NCBI GenBank assembly: GCA_964405335.1
Contig: CAYONP010000094.1
Location: 1-21,424, forward strand
Source of the DNA: CAYONP01 sp964405335
Lineage (GTDB): Bacteria; Armatimonadota; UBA10988
Direction: 5' to 3'
Length of the DNA: 21,424 nt
Within the stretch, counting starts at the first letter, position 1. Every line of letters begins with the position of its first letter. The notes beneath the pieces were generated by a model. That model saw nothing but the letters and a program-made list of their open reading frames with translations. It was not told where the DNA came from and did not search any database. Of the stretch, positions 1 to 7,998 are shown in pieces. A program made the position numbers and the translations under genes.

Positions 1-35
1 TACGCCGCACGAGCCGATGGGCCTTAGGTGTACAA

Positions 36-1109
36 ATGGAGGGGTTCAGCGCAGATCGCATCCAGGACCTCGCCGCACGGATCCCAAAGCAGCGTGATCA
101 CGTTGAGACGGAGGAGGCGACCAAGAACGCCTTTGTGATGCCGTTCATCGGCGCTCTTGGTTACAACGTGTTTGATCCGCTGGAGGTCCGACCAGAGTTC
201 GACGCGGATGTCGGAGTCAAGAAGGGCGAGAAGGTCGACTATGCGATCCTGCGCGACGGCAAGCCGATCATGCTGTTCGAGTGCAAGTGGCACGGCACCA
301 GTCTCGACGAGATCAGCCCGACGCAGCTGTTCCGGTACTTCACGGCCACCGACGCACGCTTCGCCGTGCTGACCAACGGCATCGTTTATCGCTTTTTCAC
401 CGATCTCGACGCGCCAAACAAGCTGGACGGGCGTCACTTCTTTGAGGTCGACTTGCTGGATCTGAGGGAAAACGAGCTCGAAGAGCTCAAGAAGTTCAGC
501 AATTCGGCTTACAACGAGGACGAGATTCTCACCTCTGCCAGTGAGTTGAAGTACACCCGCGAAATCCGCCGCCATCTGGCGGAGGAGATGGGCAACCCAA
601 GCGACGACTTCGTGCGGCTATTCGCGAAGCGGGTCAGCCCTGGTCGGCACCTGAGTCAACTCCGCCGCGAGCAGTTTGCTGAGTTCACCAAACGCGCCTT
701 TCAGCAGCTCATCAACGAGAGCATCAACCAGCGGCTCGACTCGGCCAAGATACGCGAAGAGACACCGAAGTCGCCAGCGCCTGACGAACCCATCCCGAGC
801 GACACCGATGACGGAAACGGTGCGGTTACCACGGATGAGGAGCGGGAGGCATTCTACATCGTCCGCGCCATACTATGCGCCGCGATCCCGGTTGAGCGCG
901 TGGCCATGCGCGACCATAAGAGCTACTGCGCAATCCTGCTCGACGACAACAACCGCAAGCCGATCTGCCGACTTCGGTTGTCTGCGACACGCAATCAGAT
1001 CGGGTTCTTCGATCGCGAGAAGAACGAAGACATCGTCACTATTACGTCGCTGAGCGAGCTCTACCAGTACGGCCAGCGGCTCCTCGAGACCCTCAGCTAT
1101 TACACCTGA
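36..1109 (+). CDS. Orphan HsdR-N-like restriction endonuclease domain protein
   Basis: This 357-residue protein resembles the N-terminal nuclease domain of type I restriction R subunits (HSDR_N_2 type), without the helicase motor. The PD-(D/E)xK core is readable: Asp68 in KVDYAIL, Glu82 and Lys84 in FECKWHG, and a following Gln97 in TQLFRYF, which fits the Q-x-x-x-Y motif of this family. A charged linker (about residues 240-270) leads to a separate C-terminal alpha/beta domain of about 90 residues. No HsdM, HsdS or helicase gene lies beside it in the window, so it is a stand-alone nuclease-like protein, as is common in accessory regions. ATG at 36 has only a weak AGG upstream. Family call is confident; DNA cleavage and a defence role are inferred. 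Confidence 0.82.
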   Translation: MEGFSADRIQDLAARIPKQRDHVETEEATKNAFVMPFIGALGYNVFDPLEVRPEFDADVGVKKGEKVDYAILRDGKPIMLFECKWHGTSLDEISPTQLFRYFTATDARFAVLTNGIVYRFFTDLDAPNKLDGRHFFEVDLLDLRENELEELKKFSNSAYNEDEILTSASELKYTREIRRHLAEEMGNPSDDFVRLFAKRVSPGRHLSQLRREQFAEFTKRAFQQLINESINQRLDSAKIREETPKSPAPDEPIPSDTDDGNGAVTTDEEREAFYIVRAILCAAIPVERVAMRDHKSYCAILLDDNNRKPICRLRLSATRNQIGFFDREKNEDIVTITSLSELYQYGQRLLETLSYYT

Positions 1110-1124
1110 GAACGGCCGCCGGCC

Positions 1125-1143
1125 GCCGACCGAGTCGGTCTAC
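1125..1143 (-). repeat. GTAG-headed REP-like hairpin
   Basis: Read on the minus strand it begins GTAG and continues into a palindrome (CCGACtcGGTCGG). It lies 16 bases after the stop of the nuclease gene and belongs to the same loose family as the hairpins at 1195, 1321, 1630, 1679, 1714, 7881, 7906, 7966 and 12128. Confidence 0.55.
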
Positions 1144-1194
1144 CTGGTGCGGTGCAGCAGGCGGAGATGAGCGCCGGCCGAGGGCCGGTCAGCC

Positions 1195-1343
1195 GTAGGG
1201 GCCGCTGCGCGGCCCGGTATCCTGCGTTCGGTCGTCACGGCGCTGCTCGTCGCTTGGGGCGTACCATCCTGCCCCTGCGCGCCGTCACCGGCACCACTGG
1301 ACGGCGCAACCGCTGCATCGCCGGGCCGCACAGCGGCCCCTAC
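1195..1343. repeat. REPIN-like pair of inverted GTAG hairpins
   Basis: Two near-identical palindromes face each other. The plus-strand copy is at 1195-1217 and the minus-strand copy at 1321-1343; both read GTAGGGGCCGCTG(C/T)GCGGCCCGG, with GTAG heads at the outer ends. About 100 bases of unrecognised sequence separate them. This is the layout of REPINs moved by RAYT (TnpA_REP) transposases; no RAYT gene is in the window. The interval 1110-1339 holds no other gene I can support. Confidence 0.6.
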
Positions 1344-1576
1344 GGCTCGGGAAGCGGTAGGCCTTCCTCGCGCAGGGTGTCGAGTGCCAACGAGAACGCC
1401 TCGGCGGCGTTCGCCTCGGCCTCGGCCATGTCAGCGCCACCGGTCAGGATCCAAGAAAAGTCGGGGAAGCGCGCCGAGACGCCGTCGCGGTCGCGAATGA
1501 ACCACACCTCGTACTGCGTCATGAGTGCCGCGGGGTCCGCCTCGGGCTCCGGCCGGCGCGATTCGTTTGCGCTCAT
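1340..1576 (-). CDS. Short HicB-like (antitoxin-fold) protein
   Basis: A 78-residue protein of HicB type: a beta strand (TQYEVWFIRDRDGV), the SARFPDF turn that corresponds to the family's SFPDFPG motif, a G-x-D-x-x-E-A-x-x-N-A-x-E-A helix, and the closing G-L-P-L-P-E-P typical of HicB N-terminal domains. The start at 1576 is chosen for the GGAGGAG Shine-Dalgarno about five bases upstream, giving MSANES. A longer frame from 1618 has no such signal. There is no C-terminal DNA-binding domain and no HicA gene beside it, so it may be a solitary antitoxin-fold protein. The TAG stop lies within the GTAG head of the flanking hairpin repeat. Its ATG overlaps the stop of a short upstream reading frame (ATGA). 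Confidence 0.65.
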   Translation of the reverse strand: MSANESRRPEPEADPAALMTQYEVWFIRDRDGVSARFPDFSWILTGGADMAEAEANAAEAFSLALDTLREEGLPLPEP

Positions 1577-1650
1577 CGCAGCTCCTCCCACAGGGCGAGC
1601 GTGTCGAGGACAAACCACCTGCCAACCGGCCGCCGAACGAGACGGTCGGC
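1573..1650 (-). pseudogene. Possible C-terminal remnant of a gene cut by a REP hairpin
   Basis: Immediately upstream of the HicB-like gene, and overlapping its start by ATGA, a frame reads PVGRWFVLDTLALWEELR then stop. It looks protein-like and uses GC-ending codons. Further upstream it is closed by TAG at 1651-1653, which is part of a GTAG hairpin head. This is what a formerly longer, translationally coupled partner gene would leave after a REP inserted. It is too short to name the family, and it could be chance. Confidence 0.25.
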
Positions 1651-1654
1651 CTAC
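1630..1654 (-). repeat. GTAG-headed REP-like hairpin
   Basis: On the minus strand it reads GTAGGCCGACC followed by an imperfect return arm GTTCGGC. It sits beside the REPIN-like pair at 1679-1736, so three related hairpins crowd the 1577-1767 gap between genes. Confidence 0.55.
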
Positions 1655-1678
1655 GCCGGTCCGGGCGTCCTTGCTCGC

Positions 1679-1736
1679 GTAGGTCGACCGTCCCGGTCGA
1701 CTCGCCTTTCCGCGCCGACCGAGGCGGTCGGCCTAC
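1679..1736. repeat. REPIN-like pair of inverted GTAG hairpins (58 bp)
   Basis: The plus-strand unit at 1679-1701 (GTAGGTCGACC, then GGTCGAC) faces a minus-strand unit at 1714-1736 (GTAGGCCGACCGCC, then GGTCGGC). GTAG heads are outermost and a 12-base spacer separates the units. The arms differ between the two units while each keeps its own pairing, suggesting compensatory change. Confidence 0.6.
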
Positions 1737-1767
1737 GCGTGCGTCGCCACCCAGGTCGTTCGCAGCC

Positions 1768-3090
1768 CTACTCCACCCTCACCCGCCCATACCACAACGC
1801 ATCCGCCTCGCCGGCCACCGTGCCGTACAGCTCCAGCAGCTCCGACGGCGCGTGGCCGGTGCGCGCCGCGGCGAGCTGGTAGCTGGTGAAGACCTTCGCG
1901 AAGGGCACCGGCCGGCCCTCGCCCCAGGCGCCGTCGCGCAGCTCGTAGAGCCGGTTCTCCGGCGTGCCGGCGCGGCTGATGGTGGCGAAGACGAACAGCC
2001 GGCCGTCGGGCGCGACGTGGAATCGGCCGTGGTTCGGGATCACCTCGCCCAGTCCCTCGCCGCCGGCGACGATGACCTGCTCGGCGACCTTCTCGCCGCG
2101 GCGCAGCACCGCGTGCTTCAACTCATAGGTCAGCGGCGTGCCGGGGTAGAACTCGTCGCGCAGCCGCACATCGCAGCTCCGCTCGTGCCACAGCAGGTGG
2201 ACGTCGCCATCGTCGGCCACCCACAGGTCGAGGTTCTGGATCCAGCCGCAGGTCGACTCGCGGCTGGCCACCTCGATCCAGTCGTGGAATGGCGCCGCCG
2301 TCACGTCGTCGCTCCAGGTGTAGAACAGGCGGCGGAAGTCGTAATCCCACTGTTGGCCGGTGAGTCGTCGCTTCGCCTCGCGCCAGGCCGGGTTCGGCTC
2401 GATGATGTCGCTGATGCCGAGGAAGTGGCAGGCCCGGCCGCGGAGCACGATCTCGGGGTAGCACAACCGGATCGCCTCGGGCACCGCATAGTCGGCGCCC
2501 CAGGGGAAGACCAGGTTGCCCAGCCCGCGCCACGCGCCGTCGGCGCCGCGGTGGCTGAGCGAGTAGTGCTCGTGGCCGACGATGTTGAACAGAATCGCCT
2601 CGCCGGTCGCCGGATCGGCGGCGAAGCTGCGGTACGAATGCTCGGTGAACGGCGGCTCGCCCTGCCAGGCCGGCTGCTCCTCGGCCGGCGTCAGGTCGGC
2701 GCCGAAGGCGAACACCGTCGGCCGGGCCGGGCCGTTGTAGGTGTCGGGCGGGGTCAGCGTCGGATTGGCCGAGAGCAGCAGCGTGCCGCCCGGCCCGACG
2801 ACCAGCGGACACGGCTCGCGGGTGCGGCCCGTTTCGTCGGTGGCCCGGCGCAGCCAGCCGTCGGCGGTGCGTTCGTAGAGCACCCAGCGCGTGTTGTTCA
2901 GCGGCTTGGCGCCGGGGATGGTCTCGAGCCCGCTGATGAACCGCCGCTCGCCGACGCGGGCGAGGCAACTGGCACCGTAGCACCAGAGCGGCCCGGCGCC
3001 GTTGTCGGCGGCGACGTAGCGGTAGACCTCCTCCTGCGCCTCGACGACCGGCGCGGCGGTGACCAAGAGAGTGAGGCCGAGGGTGAGCAT
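1768..3090 (-). CDS. Secreted beta-propeller/BNR-like hypothetical protein
   Basis: A 440-residue protein with a probable Sec signal peptide (MLTLGLTLLVTAAPVVEA, cleavage near residue 18). The mature part is rich in short beta segments with recurring W-x-x-D/G and H-x-H/P-x-D-G turns, for example LWVADDGDVHLLWHE and GRFHVAPDGRLFVFA. These resemble BNR/sialidase-like propellers found in secreted proteins of planctomycete-type bacteria. No catalytic set can be assigned. The start at 3090 is supported by AAGGAG upstream. It is divergent from the jelly-roll gene at 3237 across a 146-base gap. The exact family is not recognised; secretion is the firmer statement. Confidence 0.6.
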   Translation of the reverse strand: MLTLGLTLLVTAAPVVEAQEEVYRYVAADNGAGPLWCYGASCLARVGERRFISGLETIPGAKPLNNTRWVLYERTADGWLRRATDETGRTREPCPLVVGPGGTLLLSANPTLTPPDTYNGPARPTVFAFGADLTPAEEQPAWQGEPPFTEHSYRSFAADPATGEAILFNIVGHEHYSLSHRGADGAWRGLGNLVFPWGADYAVPEAIRLCYPEIVLRGRACHFLGISDIIEPNPAWREAKRRLTGQQWDYDFRRLFYTWSDDVTAAPFHDWIEVASRESTCGWIQNLDLWVADDGDVHLLWHERSCDVRLRDEFYPGTPLTYELKHAVLRRGEKVAEQVIVAGGEGLGEVIPNHGRFHVAPDGRLFVFATISRAGTPENRLYELRDGAWGEGRPVPFAKVFTSYQLAAARTGHAPSELLELYGTVAGEADALWYGRVRVE

Positions 3091-3236
3091 CGCGGCGGCG
3101 CTCCTTGGCTCATCCTACCACCCACCATCCGGCCGCGCTAACGAGATTGCATAGAGTAACAATCAGGGCAGCGTCCCCTTTTTCTGTGGGAACCGCGTTC
3201 GGCCCAGCGGCGTCGGCTCCCGCGGAGGGAGGTGGC

Positions 3237-4667
3237 ATGAACGCATACCTCTGGCGGGTCACCGCCGCGCTGCTCGTGGTCGCCGCCGGCGCCGCCGAGC
3301 GGACCGAACGCTTCGACACCGACCCTGGCTGGGACGGCGACAACCACCGCAGCACGCATTGGGGCCCGCGGACGCTGGTCCAGGATTTCGGCTTCAGCCC
3401 GAGCCGCCACGCCGGCGGCGCCGCGGCGGGCGAGATCGGCGGGACCATCACCCCCGCCGCCGAACCGGCCTGGTATGCCAAGCCCATCGCCGAGCTGAGC
3501 CTCGACGACGAGCTCACCGCCAGCGGCACCGTGGCCTGTGACGGCGGGCCGTTCCACGTGCTGATCGGTTTTTTCAACTCGCAGACGGTCAACGAGTGGC
3601 GCACGGCGAACAGCGTGGCCATCCGGCTGCTCGGCCGCGGCGAGCACTTCTATGCCTACACCGAGTATGCCACCCGCCTGTGGCGCGCCGGCGGCACGCC
3701 GCCGCACGGCTCGTTCCGGGCCGGCACGGGCGAGTTCGACAACACGGAGTTCGCCGTCGGGCTGGCGCCGCACACCTGGTCGTTCCATTACGACCCGGCG
3801 GCGCACGACGGTCGGGGTGGCCTGAGCGCCACCATCGACGGCCAGACGATCGAGTGCACGCTCGACGAGGGCCATCGCGCCGACGGCGCGAGGTTCGACC
3901 GGTTCGGCATCATGACCGTGCTGAAGAGCGCCGATCACCCCGGCGAGGTGTGGCTCGACGACCTGGTGATCAACGGCGTGGCCGAGAGCTTCGACGCCGA
4001 TCCCGAGTGGGAAGGCTACCGCAACCGGCTGACCTACGAGACAGGCAACATCCGCCCGCGGTTCGACTTCGGCTTCAGCCCGACCAACCTGGCCGGCGGC
4101 GCGGCGGCGGGCGAGCTGGGCGGTCAGATCTTCCGCGGCGACTGCCGCGAGCCGGCGCGGATGGCGCACTACGGCGATCGCGTCGGGCCGTTGGACCTGG
4201 ACCAGCCGCTCCGCGCCGGCGGCCGCTTCGCCATGCTGCGCGGGGTGAGCGACAGCACCACCATCCTCGGGTTCTACAACCGCGAGCAGAGCATGCGGGT
4301 CAATCCCGCGCAGGACTCGGCCTGGCCGGCCTGCTTCCTCGGTTTCGCCCTCGAGGGCCCGAGCAGTGAGGGGTTCTACGCCTATCCAGGCTTCCGCGGC
4401 CTGGCCGGCGGCGGGACGATCGGCTTCCACCGCGGCTGCCCGCGGGTCTACCCGAACGGTGAGTCGCGCGAGTGGAGCCTGGTCTACGACCCGGCCGGCG
4501 ACGGCACCGTCACGCTTACGGTCGATGGCGAGTCGACCCGGATGGAGCTGGCGCCGGGCGACAAAGAGGGTGTCACCTTCGACCGCTTCGGCCTGCTCAC
4601 GACCTGGATCGACGGCAACGGCCAGACGGTCTACTTTGACGACCTGACCTACACCGTGTCGCAGTAG
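3237..4667 (+). CDS. Secreted protein with two tandem jelly-roll-like repeats
   Basis: A 476-residue secreted protein. Residues 1-20 form a signal peptide (MNAYLWRVTAALLVVAAGAA). The mature protein is an internal duplication about 226 residues long: unit 1 begins at Phe26 (FDTDPGW..) and unit 2 at Phe252 (FDADPEW..). Both continue with a DFGFSP..(H/L)AGGAAAGE(I/L)GG block and end with DRFG(I/L)-x-T and a (W/Y)-(L/F)-DDL strand. This looks like a concanavalin/laminin-G type beta sandwich, often used for carbohydrate binding, but I cannot place it in a named family. The start at 3237 is chosen for GGAGGGAGG just upstream and the signal peptide; the frame stays open further upstream to 3105. It converges with the caspase/PEGA gene, 12 bases apart. 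Confidence 0.65.
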   Translation: MNAYLWRVTAALLVVAAGAAERTERFDTDPGWDGDNHRSTHWGPRTLVQDFGFSPSRHAGGAAAGEIGGTITPAAEPAWYAKPIAELSLDDELTASGTVACDGGPFHVLIGFFNSQTVNEWRTANSVAIRLLGRGEHFYAYTEYATRLWRAGGTPPHGSFRAGTGEFDNTEFAVGLAPHTWSFHYDPAAHDGRGGLSATIDGQTIECTLDEGHRADGARFDRFGIMTVLKSADHPGEVWLDDLVINGVAESFDADPEWEGYRNRLTYETGNIRPRFDFGFSPTNLAGGAAAGELGGQIFRGDCREPARMAHYGDRVGPLDLDQPLRAGGRFAMLRGVSDSTTILGFYNREQSMRVNPAQDSAWPACFLGFALEGPSSEGFYAYPGFRGLAGGGTIGFHRGCPRVYPNGESREWSLVYDPAGDGTVTLTVDGESTRMELAPGDKEGVTFDRFGLLTTWIDGNGQTVYFDDLTYTVSQ

Positions 4668-4679
4668 CGCGGCCGGCGG

Positions 4680-6491
4680 CTACGGTGTCGCCGGCTTGGG
4701 CGGCATCGGCGGGCAGTTGTACGACTGGCCCCACACGTTGGCCCGCAGGCCGCGGTCGACCAGCCGCAGGCGGATCGGCTCGACTTCGCGCTCGGGCGGC
4801 GTGCTGCCGCTGACCCACTGAATCTGCCCGACGACGTCCCCGGTGGCCGGGTCGATCGAACCGGTCAGCAGCCACTCCGAGCGCGCCTTCTCATACGGAA
4901 TGAACAGCAGGCCGGCCTGGTAGCCGTTGGTGTTGGCCACGCCGGTGACGGTCATCGGATCGGCCGCGTCGAGCGTCAGGGTCAGATACCAGCTATCGAG
5001 CAGCCGGATCTTGGCGTACTGGAATCGGCCGACGAAGGCGCCGGCGAGCTGGTGGAGCTTGAGTGACCGCTCGCGCGGCGCCTCGTCACCGACGGTGACC
5101 TCGCCCTGCCAGCCCCGGCCCTCGTGCTCAAGGCGGACCTGGCGCGCCCCGACCGGCAGCGACAACTCGGCCGGCGTCACCTCGCCGGTGTCGCGGCCGT
5201 CGACATAGATCGCCGCGCCGGCCGGATCGCTGCGCAGCGTCAGCGGCGCCAGGCGCGCGGTGAGGGTCAGCGTGCCGACCTCGGTCACCCCTTCACGCTC
5301 GACGGTGATCACCTTGACCAGGTCTTCGTGCCCGGCGTGGCGCAGGGTGAGGATCGACTCACCGGCGGGCAGTTCCAGCACGCAGGGCGTCACCTCGCCG
5401 CTGTCCGCGCCGTCGACCAGCACGGTCGCGCCGCTCGGCTCGCTGGCCAGCACGACGCGACCGGGCAGCCCGCGCATCGGCGCCGGCGGTGGCTCGACCA
5501 GCTCACCGGGCCGGATCTCCACCGGATACGGCAACGGGTCGTAGCCCGCCAGCACCAGCGTGAGCGGCTGCTCGCCGGCGGGCAGCAGCAGCTCCGCCGG
5601 CGTGACGCCCAGGTCGCGTCCGGCCAGGCTGATCCGCGCGCCGGACGGCTCGCTGGCGAGTCTGACCCGGCCGAGCGGCCCGCTGAGCAGCTTCAGCTCG
5701 AGCCCGTCGGGATTGTCGAAGCGCGGGTTCTGCACCTGGCCGGCGCGCTCGGCCCAGGCCGGCACCTCGGCGCAGACGTAACCGGCCAGGCCGGCCAGGG
5801 TCACCGCGCCGCCATCGGCGGCGGCAGCGCCGGTGAGACCTTCGAGCAGAAAGTGGGTGAACGCGCCGTGACCCGAATCGGGGTGCTCCCACGCCCGCTC
5901 GCCGACATCGCAGGCCAGCAGCAGGGCCACCGTCGGTGCCTGGTCACCCGTGCGTAGGCTCGGCCGCAGGCCGCGGGCAAAGCTCTCGTCGAGCCGGGCG
6001 TCGGCGTCGGACCGGCCGGCGCTCGGATCGTTGCGGCAGGCATCGATGAAGAAGACCACCCGCCGGGCCTTCAGGCCGGCCAGCACGTCGCGCACGGCGA
6101 CCACCGGCAGGGCGGTGACCGCGAGCTGCTCGCGCACGCTGTCGACGGTCAGCAGGTAGGGCACCTCGCCCTCCTGCAGGCCATGCCCGGCGAAGAAGAA
6201 GACCAGCGTGTCGTCGGCTGTGGCCCGCTCGCGCACACGCTGCAGGGCGCGGAGCAGGTTGAACTTGGTCGGCTGCGATTCGGCGCCGGGCTGGCTGGTG
6301 CTGAGCAGCGTCAGGTTCGTCTCGGGCGTGCCGGCGGCGCGGAACACCTCGGCCAGGGCGGCGACGTCGGCCGACGCGTAGCGCAGCGGCGAGATGCCCG
6401 GGTCCTGGTACTGATCGACCCCGACGGCCACTAGATGGACCTCGGCGCCGGCGGGCCAGGCGAGCAGCAGGCAGAGGAGCAGTCGCCGCAT
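4680..6491 (-). CDS. Secreted caspase-family (C14) protease-like protein with three PEGA domains
   Basis: A 603-residue protein. After a signal peptide (residues 1-16, MRRLLLCLLLAWPAGA) comes a metacaspase/caspase p20-like domain (about 18-270). The catalytic dyad is visible: His103 in FFFAGHG and Cys152 in FFIDACRND. Three PEGA domains follow at about 274-330, 343-400 and 414-470, each with a (S/D)PSGA or DPAGA turn, a V-D-G hairpin, G-x-x-T-P and an L-P-x-G-x strand. The last 130 residues are a separate beta-rich domain I do not recognise. PEGA domains are usually extracytoplasmic and linked to surface or S-layer attachment. The start at 6491 is chosen for GGAGG six bases upstream. Peptidase activity is inferred from the intact dyad. 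Confidence 0.85.
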   Translation of the reverse strand: MRRLLLCLLLAWPAGAEVHLVAVGVDQYQDPGISPLRYASADVAALAEVFRAAGTPETNLTLLSTSQPGAESQPTKFNLLRALQRVRERATADDTLVFFFAGHGLQEGEVPYLLTVDSVREQLAVTALPVVAVRDVLAGLKARRVVFFIDACRNDPSAGRSDADARLDESFARGLRPSLRTGDQAPTVALLLACDVGERAWEHPDSGHGAFTHFLLEGLTGAAAADGGAVTLAGLAGYVCAEVPAWAERAGQVQNPRFDNPDGLELKLLSGPLGRVRLASEPSGARISLAGRDLGVTPAELLLPAGEQPLTLVLAGYDPLPYPVEIRPGELVEPPPAPMRGLPGRVVLASEPSGATVLVDGADSGEVTPCVLELPAGESILTLRHAGHEDLVKVITVEREGVTEVGTLTLTARLAPLTLRSDPAGAAIYVDGRDTGEVTPAELSLPVGARQVRLEHEGRGWQGEVTVGDEAPRERSLKLHQLAGAFVGRFQYAKIRLLDSWYLTLTLDAADPMTVTGVANTNGYQAGLLFIPYEKARSEWLLTGSIDPATGDVVGQIQWVSGSTPPEREVEPIRLRLVDRGLRANVWGQSYNCPPMPPKPATP

Positions 6492-6595
6492 GGTTGCCTC
6501 CAGCCCACCCCCGGCCACAGAACGCGGCCCGTGCTGGGTGCCTTCCGCGCAACCGTGGAGTCAGTGTGCTTCGCCGGCGTTGGCGCGGCGGGGTT

Positions 6596-7834
6596 TCAAC
6601 CGCCGACCACCGTGAGCTCGGGCAGGTTCAGCCCGAACACCGCCCGCTCACCGATGCCGTTGACCACGCTGACCGGTCCGGTCGCCTGATTGCCGATGAA
6701 GCTGGCCAGCGTCTCCTCGCCACTCAGCTCGGCCAGACGCCCGCCACGGTTGAAGGTGCAGCCGGAGACCTTCAGCCGTCCGCCGGTGGCGATGAAACAC
6801 GGTCGGTCGCGATGCAGCGCCCACTCCTGGAGGTTGCAGGCGTGCAGGGTCAGGCTGCCGGCGCGGACCTCGGCCACCGCGTCGGGCACCGCCCAGACAT
6901 TGCAGCCGGTCAGGGTGAGGTTGCCGGTGTTGGTCTCGCGGAGCAGGATCGCCCGCGTGTCGGCGCCGCCGAACGGCGCGAACATGCCGTTGGTGATGCT
7001 CACCCCGATGCCGAACGCATCCTCGACATCGACGCCGTAGACCACGCAGTCGGCACCGATGCCGACCAAGCTGCCGTTGGTCACTCCTTCGGGATACCCC
7101 CGCTCGGGCACCGCCTCGGTGTGGAAGAACCGGTAGCCGGTGTGATAGCCGTAGCAGAAGGTGTTGACCACGCTCTGCCAGTCGCTGCGGCCGAACTCGA
7201 AGGCGACGCCGTTGGCCTGCACCCAGCGCCGCAGGCCGGGCTTCTGGATGGTGTAGTATGGCCAGAAGTGGACGTTCTCAATGCGGCTGATGTCGTACGT
7301 GTGGTCGCTGTGGATGCCGACGCGCAGCGGCTCGCCCCAGACGCCGCTGACCAGGTTGCTGTGGCACTCGTCCAGGTTGATCCCAAGGTACGGGTTGTAG
7401 AGGAAGAGCTGCTCAATCCGGCACGACGGCGCGGCCTTGACCGCATATGGGTAGGGCACCGGTTCGTCGCCGTCGGCCGCCTGCTCGGGATACTCGATGG
7501 CCAGCCGGCGCACCGCGCTGTTGGCCGTCATGACGATCAGCCCGGGCCCATCGGCCGTGCCGCGCCCGCCGACGGCCAGCAAGCAGTTGTCGGGCTGGCG
7601 GCCGAGACCGGTCCAGGTGCCCTCGAGGGTGACGCCGCTGGCGATGGTCAGGCTGCCGGTGAGGCGGTAGCGGCCCGACGGGACGAAGACCGTCTGCCCC
7701 GGCCGAGCGGCGCCGAGCGCGGCGGTGAAGGCGGCCGAGTCGTCGGTCGCTCCGTCGCCGGTCGCACCGTAGTCGCGGACATTGACGATCGCGCCGGGCA
7801 TTCCGACGGCGAGCAGCATCAGCAGGCTGGGCAT
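6596..7834 (-). CDS. Secreted pectate-lyase-superfamily right-handed beta-helix protein
   Basis: A 412-residue protein. A short signal sequence (MPSLLMLLAVGMPGA) is followed by the classic opening of the Pectate_lyase_3 family: VNVRDYGATGDGATDD, then a helix, VFVPSGRYRLTGSL and SGVTLEG. The rest is a run of beta-helix coils (for example NLTLTGCNVWAV, SLTLHACNLQEW and RLKVSGCTFNRG). Members cleave or bind polysaccharides; the exact activity cannot be read. The start at 7834 is preferred because the signal peptide begins there; a GTG at 7855 is possible. The Shine-Dalgarno is weak (GAGAGA). It lies downstream of the mannosidase on the same strand, separated by 164 bases filled with GTAG hairpins, so co-transcription is uncertain. 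Confidence 0.8.
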   Translation of the reverse strand: MPSLLMLLAVGMPGAIVNVRDYGATGDGATDDSAAFTAALGAARPGQTVFVPSGRYRLTGSLTIASGVTLEGTWTGLGRQPDNCLLAVGGRGTADGPGLIVMTANSAVRRLAIEYPEQAADGDEPVPYPYAVKAAPSCRIEQLFLYNPYLGINLDECHSNLVSGVWGEPLRVGIHSDHTYDISRIENVHFWPYYTIQKPGLRRWVQANGVAFEFGRSDWQSVVNTFCYGYHTGYRFFHTEAVPERGYPEGVTNGSLVGIGADCVVYGVDVEDAFGIGVSITNGMFAPFGGADTRAILLRETNTGNLTLTGCNVWAVPDAVAEVRAGSLTLHACNLQEWALHRDRPCFIATGGRLKVSGCTFNRGGRLAELSGEETLASFIGNQATGPVSVVNGIGERAVFGLNLPELTVVGG

Positions 7835-7880
7835 GGTCTCTCTCAAGCAACGCACAGGGGCCGAGCTCGGTCGCGACGAG

Positions 7881-7930
7881 GTAGCGCCCGTTCGCCGAAC
7901 GGGCCGGCCGCCTCGGCGAGGCGGCCCTAC
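7881..7930. repeat. REPIN-like pair of inverted GTAG hairpins (50 bp)
   Basis: The plus-strand unit GTAGCGCCCGTTCGCC with return arm GAACGGGC (7881-7904) abuts a minus-strand unit GTAGGGCCGCCTCGCCGAGG with return arm CGGCC (7906-7930). GTAG heads are outermost and there is almost no spacer. It sits between the mannosidase stop and the beta-helix gene start. Confidence 0.6.
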
Positions 7931-7965
7931 CTGGTTCCGCGGCCAGCTCGTTCGCCGCCCGGCCC

Positions 7966-7990
7966 GGCCGCCTCGGCGAGGCCGCCCTAC
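7966..7990 (-). repeat. GTAG-headed REP-like hairpin
   Basis: A second copy of the minus-strand unit at 7906-7930, 60 bases further on and in the same orientation, with small changes (GGCGGCCTCGCCGAGGC stem). A degenerate partner (GTTCGCCGCCCGGCC) lies just to its left, so the whole pair appears duplicated in tandem. Confidence 0.55.
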
Positions 7991-7998
7991 CCCGGCCG

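Noticed and set aside
1525..3141. A 538-codon plus-strand frame over the propeller-like gene
   Set aside because: The opposite strand encodes a protein with a signal peptide and Shine-Dalgarno; this frame is repetitive Arg/Ala/Gly antisense sequence.
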